In this document: positions 15,929 to 23,269 of the stretch, one piece after another
How positions within the stretch are numbered: the stretch's first letter is position 1
How the letters are laid out: each line of letters starts with the position of its first letter
Source of the DNA: an uncultured Eubacterium sp.
GTDB taxonomy: Bacteria > Bacillota > Clostridia > Lachnospirales > Lachnospiraceae
Length of the DNA: 64,000 nt
Assembly (NCBI GenBank): GCA_910583555.1
Contig: CAJTXO010000009.1
Location: 1-64,000 of the forward strand
Reading direction: 5' to 3'
Translations under genes and position numbers: made by a program
The notes under the pieces: generated by a model
The model's input: the letters and a program-made list of their open reading frames with translations, nothing else
What the model was told of the DNA's origin: nothing
Database searches by the model: none

Positions 15929-18900
15929 TGCATATGGAAGGTTCAACATTGGAATTATTAGAATTAGAAAGCAATTTGGATAAAATCAGAAGAACAGTAT
16001 TTAGGGAATATCTCTATAATGTCTCGGACGAATTTCTTGTCTTTCCGTTTGATAGGTATAACACTTATAAAAACAATAAAGGCGAGGGCACAAAGAGAAT
16101 AGTTCCCGATGCCAATATTCAATGTATCCATATTGATCGATGGGTATATGACAAGAAAGAGCAAATCATTGATAGATTTGCAAATGTCTATAGCTCTTTT
16201 TCGCAAAGAAAAGATGCTATTGCTATGCTCGTCAATAGAACAGTCGATGGCGCGGATTTTTATTTCGTGATCAGATCGGATTCCTCCCAGGGTGGAAATA
16301 AGACTAATACAAATAGTAGCCTGGATTTGTTGATAGCTTCTATAAAAGGAAATTTTCCAGGCACTATTGTAGAAAAACTACCTTCCGTTCAAAAAGAAGT
16401 TATTGTAAAAAAGAACGATGAGGAAGTAAAAGAAAAAACTGATATTTGGGGACTGCAAGAGAAGACTGCAATTTCAGCAATTACAAGTATTTCAAGTGAT
16501 AAGTCTGAAAAACATCTTAGTCAAGGCTTAGAGAAGGTGCTTAGTGGTATTTCGCCAAAAGACCCAAAAGATGAATATACACTTGTGTTTTTGGCAGAGC
16601 CTGTTTCAAACAAAGAAATAAAAAGCATTAAGAATGGATATGAAGCGCTTGCGTCAGGAATACATTCATATTCAGAATACCAGAGTAATGAAACATTGAC
16701 AGAAGCAGTAACAGAAGGAACTTCATGGGCAACTGCACATACAACGGGTACGAATCGTTCTATTGCAAAAACGAGAGGCATAAACGCTGGGGTATCTGGA
16801 AATCTTACCACATCAGCAGGATGGTTGAAGGGGATATTTAAAAATTGGAAAAAGGCAAATTCTTCTTCCATAGGAGCGAATATTGGATTTCAGTATTCAA
16901 GAACCACAACGGAAGGATCTATGACAAATGATACTGACACCGAAGGGACGAATCACTGTGTATCTAATGGTGCCTTAAAGGGAGAAACTCATACTGTAAA
17001 GTCATATCCAATAGCCGATATGCTTAAGAGAATCGAGAAGCAGATTGATCGCCTGGATGAGTGTGAAGGCGTCGGAATGTGGAAAAATGCCACTTATGTT
17101 CTGGCGAATAACACAGTTGAAGCTGAGAGTGTTGCGAATTTTCTCTTAGGATTAATCCAAGGAAAACAATCGTTTGTTGAAGCGTCGGTAATTAATACAT
17201 GGGCAAAGGCCAGTGATAAGACTGAATTTAATAATGTGTTGGAGTATATTTGCAATTTTGTCCATCCACTTTTAGTCAATGCTTCTGATATTGAAAAGGT
17301 TGATGAAAAAGCGAACGATAATGAGTATGCCATTGAACCTTTAATTCTTGCAAACCAGATTACATCAATTGAATTAGCCATGTTGATGGCGTTCCCTTAT
17401 AAATCTGTGAAAGGATTGTCATGTGTAGAATGTGCTGAGTTTGAAAGAAACGTTCTGTACAAAGATATTGATCGCTTTTCTAATAAGAGTGTGAATAAAG
17501 GTGAGGAAAAGAAACGGCAGATTAGTCTTGGTGAAATCTATCATATGCATGAATTTGATGGAAAAAATGTGCCTATTGATGTAGATGAACTATCAAAACA
17601 TTCATTTATTACTGGCTCAACAGGTTCTGGTAAATCTACAACAGTTTATAAAATACTGCATGAATTATATGGGAATTATAAAATTCCATTTCTGGTAGTT
17701 GAGCCAGCAAAAGGTGAGTATTATAAAGAGTTTGATAACGTTGCCAGTATATATTCTACGAATAGTAATCACGGAGAGTTACTGCGCGTAAATCCATTTT
17801 ATTTTCCGGCAGAAGGTGAAAATAGAATATTTGTATCTGAGCATATAGATAGACTTAATGGTATTTTCAATGTATGTTGGCCAATGTATGCTGCTATGCC
17901 GGCTGTATTAAAGGAAGCCTTAGAGGCGGCGTATGAGGAAGCAGGGTGGGATTTGACTTTATCAATGAACAGCGTGAGCAATAAACTGTTCCCTACTTTT
18001 GATGATCTTCTCATACAGTTAAAACGTGTGATAAGTGCTTCGGATTTTTCAGAAGAAGTAAAGAGCAATTATACTGGATCGTTAATTACAAGAGTAAAAT
18101 CTCTTACAAACGGTATATATCGCCAGATTTTTACAGCTGATGGATTAGACGATGTGGAACTGTTTACAACGAACGTAATAGTAGATATCAGCAAAGTGGG
18201 CTCACCAGAAACTAAGGCATTAATCATGGGAATGATCGTAATGCGTATGCAGGAATACCATATGGCAAATAGCGAATCTGTTGATAAGTTGCGGCATATT
18301 ACGGTACTTGAAGAAGCACATAATTTGCTTAAGAAAACAAGTATAGAACAATCCTCTGAATCAGCTAATGTTCAAGGTAAATCGGTTGAGATGATAGCTA
18401 ACGCAATTGCGGAAATGAGAACATATGGTGAGGGATTTGTAATTGCGGATCAGGCACCAGGACTTCTTGATGAATCTGTGATCAGAAATACTAACACAAA
18501 AATTATTATGAGCTTACCTGATTTTTCTGATAGAGAGCTTGTGGGCAAAGCGGTTGGTTTGTCAGATGAGCAAGTGGTTGAAATCACAAGGTTACCAAGA
18601 GGTAAGGCGGTGGTGTATCAAAACAATTGGGTTGCACCAGTATTATGTGCGGTAGAAGCTTTTGATAAGTCGAAAACAATAGAAGAGAAGCAGAAGATTT
18701 CCTATGACAAAAAAGATTATGATGCGAAAAAGATTAAAGCAACAATAGTAAATGCCGTACTACATAATAAGATAGATGACATTGGTACATATGAAGTGGA
18801 GGGTATCCATACTCTTAGCGTGCCTGCCAGCTCAAAGAAACGAGTTTTGATGCACGTAAAGAATAAGGTTCCTTTTAATAAACAGGATAGGATAGAAATA

Positions 18901-19164
18901 ATTAATGATTTTTATGCTACCGATTTTGTGAAGAGTGTAATGCTCAAAACAGAAGGCAATATTGAAATCATACAGGATAGTGATGTTGAAGTTCTTAAGG
19001 CCGAGTTCCAGAAATGGATAGAAGCAATAGGTGTTACAGAACAGATAGAAACGGTTGACTTAATGGGAATTATCAACATTATACTTTATAAGATTGAGCA
19101 AGTTGAACAGATTGAACTCATACAGTGTGAAAGACTGTTTAACTTCGCTGAACACTGGAGGTGA
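15928..19164 (+). CDS. HerA/FtsK-like ATPase (DUF87 type), large
   Basis: About 1078 aa. The motor domain has Walker A GSTGSGKST (about 563-571), LVVEPAKGEYYKEF after it, Walker B HITVLEEAHNLL (about 790-800) and the HerA-typical FVIADQAPGLLDESVIRNTNTKI stretch in the last third. These are hallmarks of HerA/VirB4-like pumps that form hexamers and move DNA or protein. The ~550-residue N-terminus is not recognised and includes a Ser/Thr/Gly-rich segment (about 255-350). ATG 15928 overlaps the preceding TGA; ATG 15934, with AAAGGG at ideal distance, is an alternative. The neighbours make a translocating motor plausible. Confidence 0.85.
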   Translation: MHMEGSTLELLELESNLDKIRRTVFREYLYNVSDEFLVFPFDRYNTYKNNKGEGTKRIVPDANIQCIHIDRWVYDKKEQIIDRFANVYSSFSQRKDAIAMLVNRTVDGADFYFVIRSDSSQGGNKTNTNSSLDLLIASIKGNFPGTIVEKLPSVQKEVIVKKNDEEVKEKTDIWGLQEKTAISAITSISSDKSEKHLSQGLEKVLSGISPKDPKDEYTLVFLAEPVSNKEIKSIKNGYEALASGIHSYSEYQSNETLTEAVTEGTSWATAHTTGTNRSIAKTRGINAGVSGNLTTSAGWLKGIFKNWKKANSSSIGANIGFQYSRTTTEGSMTNDTDTEGTNHCVSNGALKGETHTVKSYPIADMLKRIEKQIDRLDECEGVGMWKNATYVLANNTVEAESVANFLLGLIQGKQSFVEASVINTWAKASDKTEFNNVLEYICNFVHPLLVNASDIEKVDEKANDNEYAIEPLILANQITSIELAMLMAFPYKSVKGLSCVECAEFERNVLYKDIDRFSNKSVNKGEEKKRQISLGEIYHMHEFDGKNVPIDVDELSKHSFITGSTGSGKSTTVYKILHELYGNYKIPFLVVEPAKGEYYKEFDNVASIYSTNSNHGELLRVNPFYFPAEGENRIFVSEHIDRLNGIFNVCWPMYAAMPAVLKEALEAAYEEAGWDLTLSMNSVSNKLFPTFDDLLIQLKRVISASDFSEEVKSNYTGSLITRVKSLTNGIYRQIFTADGLDDVELFTTNVIVDISKVGSPETKALIMGMIVMRMQEYHMANSESVDKLRHITVLEEAHNLLKKTSIEQSSESANVQGKSVEMIANAIAEMRTYGEGFVIADQAPGLLDESVIRNTNTKIIMSLPDFSDRELVGKAVGLSDEQVVEITRLPRGKAVVYQNNWVAPVLCAVEAFDKSKTIEEKQKISYDKKDYDAKKIKATIVNAVLHNKIDDIGTYEVEGIHTLSVPASSKKRVLMHVKNKVPFNKQDRIEIINDFYATDFVKSVMLKTEGNIEIIQDSDVEVLKAEFQKWIEAIGVTEQIETVDLMGIINIILYKIEQVEQIELIQCERLFNFAEHWR

Positions 19165-19168
19165 TGTC

Positions 19169-20332
19169 ATGGCTGTTGAAATAGCGGGAATGGCAGCGAA
19201 AGTCGTTGAAACAGGAAAAAAAGTTGTTGAAGTCGCCAAAAAGGCAGAGAAGGTTGCTTCCACATTAGAGAAACCCGTTAAGGCGGTCGAAAAAGTCACT
19301 ATTGACAAAGGCGGAGATTGGGGGGCTGATATTGTCAAGGATGTGGTTCAAAAGGGCGTTGGCGAGATTAAGAGTGGGCTTTCGGAAAAATTGAAAGATT
19401 ATCTTAGCAAAGATGATATTGCTTCAAAGCCTGCTGAGTATTCTTCAGAGGTTGGAAAGCAAGGCGATATAAGCGGAAAGCAAGCGAACGATGGACCTAA
19501 AGAAGAAAAAACCAGCTTAAAGGACAGTTTGAATAAGTACTTGGATTCTGCAGACAGTCAATCCAATAAAGGTGAAGATGTTCAAGAAGACATCGTTAGT
19601 GATGAAAAAGAAAATGTCTCAAATGATGTTAAAGATGATAACCTGAACCGTGGCGATGAAGAAAATAGCGAGAACAATAAAACAAGCGAAGATCCGGAAA
19701 GCTACAAAGAATCTGAAAGTAATAAGGATACACTTAATAACAATAATGATGCTTTTAATGAGGTGGATAACACTGAATACAAAGAAAATGGAACTAGAGA
19801 ATTGACAGAAGAAGAAAAGCAGGCCATTAAAGATAAATTAGGATGGTCTGACGAAAAGCTGAAAAAATGTACAATTGATAAAGATGGTGCTATCCATTAT
19901 AAAACTGATAGGTGTGACTTGGAGGGCAAGATTTCTGAAAATGGCGTTTCATATGAACGACGAAGAATTGTAATAAATGGAGTTGTTATCGAAGGCGTAT
20001 TTCCGAAATTTGAAAGTGTTTTTGATACAGAACTTGCCCCGGACCATTTGAAAACAAAAGCATACGCGAAGGAATGCAATGTATCGTTAAAGGGAGCCAT
20101 TGCAAACGATCCTGAGTTAAGAAGCAAGTTTACACCCGAACAGATAAAAGATATTGAAGAGGGCAGAACTCCCACAGGTTATGTTTGGCACCATAATGAA
20201 GAACCGGGAAAGATGCAACTTGTTAAAAAAGATGATCATGATCGAACAATTGGTGGTGCAGCCCACACAGGCGGAAATTCTCTATGGGGTGCTGATAGCG
20301 TTGAAAATAGCAGGAAGGAGGAACATTTCTAA
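19169..20332 (+). CDS. Polymorphic toxin with C-terminal WHH (HNH/Endo VII) nuclease domain
   Basis: A 387-aa protein. The N-terminus is a helical, Lys/Val-rich segment with repeated KxVExxKKAEKV-like units. A long acidic, low-complexity linker follows (about 100-215). The C-terminal ~150 residues end in a nuclease motif: TGYVWHHNEEPGKMQLV, then HDRTIGGAAHTGG. The WHH triad with the downstream His pair is characteristic of toxin nucleases of the HNH/Endo VII superfamily. No signal peptide, LXG or WXG module is visible. ATG 19169 follows GGAGGTGAT at 19157-19165. Its TAA overlaps the start of the immunity gene by one base. Confidence 0.85.
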   Translation: MAVEIAGMAAKVVETGKKVVEVAKKAEKVASTLEKPVKAVEKVTIDKGGDWGADIVKDVVQKGVGEIKSGLSEKLKDYLSKDDIASKPAEYSSEVGKQGDISGKQANDGPKEEKTSLKDSLNKYLDSADSQSNKGEDVQEDIVSDEKENVSNDVKDDNLNRGDEENSENNKTSEDPESYKESESNKDTLNNNNDAFNEVDNTEYKENGTRELTEEEKQAIKDKLGWSDEKLKKCTIDKDGAIHYKTDRCDLEGKISENGVSYERRRIVINGVVIEGVFPKFESVFDTELAPDHLKTKAYAKECNVSLKGAIANDPELRSKFTPEQIKDIEEGRTPTGYVWHHNEEPGKMQLVKKDDHDRTIGGAAHTGGNSLWGADSVENSRKEEHF

Positions 20333-20736
20333 TGAAATGTATTTCTGAAAATCGTAAGTTGAATATCAATAAGAAGATATTTGAAGATGCAGAGAAAACA
20401 TATTCTATTACTATCAGATCGGAGATTAAAGATTTTCTTGGAGAGAACTCAGGAGGTTATCCGGTAAAAGATATAATTGTATCTGATGGAGAAGAATATG
20501 AAGTAAGAGTATTCATGTCATTAGATGAATCTGATAAAAACTATTATATCCTTAAGCCGATAGATTATTTCTTGAAGAAAACGAAGGGGAAGATTATTCC
20601 CATTGGAATTGATTCGGGAGATAATTATTACTGTGTGAATAATGAAACCGGGAAGGTTTATTATTGGAGTGCTGGGGAAGATTCGTATTATTGCATTGCA
20701 GAAACAATAGATGAATTTGTGTCATTATTTGAATGA
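20332..20736 (+). CDS. SUKH (SMI1/KNR4) family immunity protein
   Basis: A 134-aa acidic protein with the SUKH pattern: a short N-terminal helix region with IRSEIKDFLGENSGGYP, a central strand region, then GKIIPIGIDSGDNYYCVNNE, GKVYYW and a final helix AETIDEFVSLFE. SUKH proteins neutralise many toxin nucleases, WHH types included (family knowledge). Its start overlaps the stop of the WHH gene (TAATGA context), the classical toxin-immunity arrangement. It is the last gene of the five-gene operon. Confidence 0.85.
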   Translation: MKCISENRKLNINKKIFEDAEKTYSITIRSEIKDFLGENSGGYPVKDIIVSDGEEYEVRVFMSLDESDKNYYILKPIDYFLKKTKGKIIPIGIDSGDNYYCVNNETGKVYYWSAGEDSYYCIAETIDEFVSLFE

Positions 20737-20950
20737 GGCTAGTATGATGATTACAGTTGTTTCTTGGATACCAGAGCACTCTCGGAAACAAAATTAAAAA
20801 ATAGCGAAAAATTTCCTGTATCAATGAGAAAGCTCAGGAGAAATAAAAAATGCTTATTTCGGAGTTGTTTTAAGATAGTGGTTAGAAAAAAGGCATAACT
20901 ATCAAATCTGTCAAAACGGGATCTTTTAACAGATAGAAATGCCTTGATTT

Positions 20951-21451
20951 TTAATAGATCCAAGGATCAGTCCGCATACAGACTGGCAGCCTTGTATCTT
21001 GCATCCAGATGGATGCGGATGCCAATGAGCATGGTCCAAGAACGAAAAGTGGTCCCTGCCCCGGATCTTTAAGTGTTGCAGGCAGTAGTCGTTGAGGAAG
21101 GTCCTGCGGGCAGGTGCAGCCGATAAGGACGGTAAAAGAGGGGGAGGCCGGAAGGACATCCCTGACCCAGGCGGTAAGGCTGGTCCTGGCAGGTGTTTTG
21201 TTGAAGAAAAGTACAAAAAGGATGAGGGAGCGCAGGATCTGGGCCTGGTTTTTGGCGGGGCGTCCTCTCGGGGAATAGAACGGAGCAATGAATTCCGCGA
21301 CCTCATCAGGGTTGAGGTTGATGAGTTTCTGCCGTTCCTTATCTTAGAGGCCGAAGGAATATTTGGAGTTGTTGCGTGACAGCCTGCGTTCGAAAACAGA
21401 AATAATGGTTCTGTTTTCGTCGTGGGATTGCCATGAATCAGGTTTGAACAT
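20951..21451 (-). pseudogene. Decayed IS transposase fragment
   Basis: Read on the minus strand from ATG at 21451, the sequence gives MFKPDSWQSHDENRTII and RRLSRNNSKYSFGL, then an in-frame TAA. It continues DKERQKLINLNPDEVAEFI, FYSPRGRPAKNQAQILRSL and SFTVLIGC. This is the N-terminus of a clostridial transposase of the IS1182/DUF772-like kind. The rest is frameshifted (DARYKAASLYAD appears in another frame) and the catalytic domain is missing. GGAGGG just upstream of the ATG is preserved. It marks a former insertion between the toxin operon and the next accessory block. Confidence 0.65.
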
Positions 21452-21837
21452 AAATGTGCCCTCCTTTGTTTTAGATGTGAAAGTGGGAAGTTACTTGTAA
21501 AACAACCGCACAATCAAGTGTTTTTTAGAAAAGATGAAAAATATTTTAGAAAATTTTGGACACGAAAAGTAGTAAATGTTACAGGAAAACAGAGGTGAAA
21601 GTGGAATTTCGGAAAGGACGAAAGCCAGTGAAATAAGGGGCTGGGACTTTCCGAGAGAGCTCTAACAGTAACTGGGGTGTTATTGTCAGGAAGGATGGCA
21701 CAAAGGCACTGGCCCCCGTTTATGATAATGGGAATTGCTTGAACTCGAAATGGGATGATGAAAAAATGCAAATGGTTTTATCGGATGAAAAACGTCTGAT
21801 GGCTTAGTCTTTCTCTGCGAGTAAATGTATCTTTGAA
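21452..21837. other. Non-coding gap
   Basis: About 385 bp after the transposase remnant. No frame with ribosome site and recognisable product was found; it is presumably debris of the insertion. Confidence 0.35.
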
Positions 21838-22113
21838 TTGGGCGGAGATGGGTTGAACCCGTATCACCTGATAGAGAGGATGGAATATGAGGCAGTGATA
21901 AATATCACACCGAAAATGGCACGTGCATTGCCGGAGATAGAAAAAATGGTTTTTGGGGTTCCGGTGTTGACCGATATACAAAAGAGATTTTATCTGGCGG
22001 TTATGGAACAACGGTATGAGAAAGTCTTTCAGCCGACGTGCCGGAAGATCATGGGACAGCAGATGGCAGAGGAAAGACAACCGGATGATGGACAGGAAAG
22101 AAGGTGTAGGTAG
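21838..22113 (+). CDS. Small hypothetical protein, possibly a 3' fragment
   Basis: Up to 91 aa, mostly helical, ending in a hydrophilic Glu/Arg-rich tail. No family is recognised. The start is uncertain: TTG 21838 has no clear ribosome site, TTG 21853 follows GGCGGAGATGGG, and ATG 21880 lies directly after GAGAGG. The stop (TAG 22111-22113) abuts the next ATG, so the pair is probably translated together. It could be the 3' remnant of a longer gene truncated by the upstream insertion. Confidence 0.5.
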   Translation: MGGDGLNPYHLIERMEYEAVINITPKMARALPEIEKMVFGVPVLTDIQKRFYLAVMEQRYEKVFQPTCRKIMGQQMAEERQPDDGQERRCR

Positions 22114-22329
22114 ATGTTTATTGATGAGACGGTAGATTTGCGGGAAGATTTGCCAGAGAGGCTGCAGCGTGAATTTGCGGAATTGCGGAAATATTATGAT
22201 GCAGGCGACTGGTTCAATTTTGATATTTTCTTTGAGGGGGTTGAGGCAACCGTCAAGGGATATTATTTGGCGGGGAAAATCAGTCGGGCGGACTTGGACT
22301 GCATTTTTCGCAAGTATGGCATTTTGTGA
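22114..22329 (+). CDS. Small hypothetical acidic protein
   Basis: A 71-aa protein with pattern LPERLQREFAELRKYYDAGDW, a hydrophobic middle and FRKYGIL at the end. It begins immediately after the stop of the preceding frame. No domain is recognised. Small acidic proteins like this recur next to phosphoesterase and toxin genes in Lachnospiraceae, but I cannot assign a function. Confidence 0.6.
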   Translation: MFIDETVDLREDLPERLQREFAELRKYYDAGDWFNFDIFFEGVEATVKGYYLAGKISRADLDCIFRKYGIL

Positions 22330-22408
22330 TGAAAGGTTTTTCCATTATCCGGTAATAATAAGGTATATTGGGCAGTAGCCATACTGCTCGGAAAGGAGAC
22401 AGAGCGTT

Positions 22409-22570
22409 ATGATTATTATTACCGGGGATACGCATGGGAGAAGGTTCTGAAAGGCTGGAAGTGGTCTGGAGATTTGAGGATGTTAATGAAAAGATTTTAG
22501 TTGAAATCGGTGAGGATATGGTACAATTAGTGTGCCTGCCGGAAGGCGGGTATCTGGAAGGGATGTTTGT
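22409..22570 (+). pseudogene. Debris of a tandem phosphoesterase copy
   Basis: ATG 22409, with GGAAAGGAGAC upstream, reads MIIITGDTHGRRF and then stops. This is the canonical start of a calcineurin-like phosphoesterase and nearly repeats the start of the real gene at 22571. The remaining ~120 bp encode an unrelated in-frame tail (LEVVWRFEDVNEKILVEIG, ending in GTATGA, which overlaps the next ATG). It looks like the fused ends of two genes left by a deletion. Confidence 0.55.
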
Positions 22571-23269
22571 ATGATTTACATAACGGGAGATACCCATGGG
22601 GAGTTTGGGCGGATTGAGGCTTTCTGCAGGTGGTTCGGAACCTGCAGGGAGGATGTGATGGTTATTCTGGGGGATGCCGGGATTAATTTCAGCGGAGGAA
22701 TCCGGGATATGAGGAAGAAGGAGTTTTTGGAGGTTCTGCCAATCATGTTTTTTGTGGTCCATGAGAACCATGAGCAGGGGCCGCAGGCTATTGAAGGATA
22801 TCAGGAGAAGGTGTGGCGCGGGGGTATGGTGTACCAGAAAGAAGAGTATCCGAGCCTGCTGTTTGCGAAGGATGGGGAAGTGTTTGATTTGGATGGGAAG
22901 CAGGCCATTGTTATGGGCGGGACTTATAGTATTGATAAGATGGTCCGGCTCATGTATGGGTATTGGTGGTGGCCGGATGAGCAGCATTCGGAAGAGGTTA
23001 AGAAATATGTGGAGAGCAGGCTGGGGTGAAAGGTGGATGTGGTGTTGAGCCATACGATGCCGTTGAAATATGAGCCGGTGGAGGTGTTTATGGCCGGGGT
23101 GGATCAGAGTAAGGTGGATAAGTCTACGGAGGAATGGTTGGACGGGATCGAGGATAGATTGGATTATGGGAAGTGGTATTGTGGGCATTATCATACGGAG
23201 AAGAAGATTGGTAGGGTGGAGATAATGTTTGAAAATGTAGATATGATTTGTGGAGGTGGATTATGGTGA
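22571..23269 (+). pseudogene. Calcineurin-like metallophosphoesterase with in-frame TGA
   Basis: The metal-binding motifs are GDTHGEF, VMVILGDAG, HENHE and CGHYHTEK. The frame is continuous from ATG 22571 to TGA 23267-23269 except for one TGA at 23027-23029. That stop sits exactly where relatives have Trp in the WKVDxVLSHTxP motif (KVDVVLSHTMP follows). The GNHE motif also reads ENHE. Both changes fit single G-to-A mutations. Without the internal stop it would be ~232 aa, a normal length. The 3' end overlaps the SIR2 gene start by 7 nt and contains its ribosome site, so the two were a coupled pair. Confidence 0.75.

Noticed and set aside
21092..21379. 95-codon plus-strand frame
   Set aside because: Antisense to the transposase remnant, which is recognisable on the minus strand despite its stop codon.
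23027..23029. TGA as selenocysteine codon
   Set aside because: The position is a conserved Trp, not Cys, in the family, and I saw no selenocysteine-insertion stem immediately downstream; a nonsense mutation is simpler.
22280..23194. 304-codon minus-strand frame
   Set aside because: Antisense to the phosphoesterase gene; His/Pro/Leu-rich shadow with no start signal.
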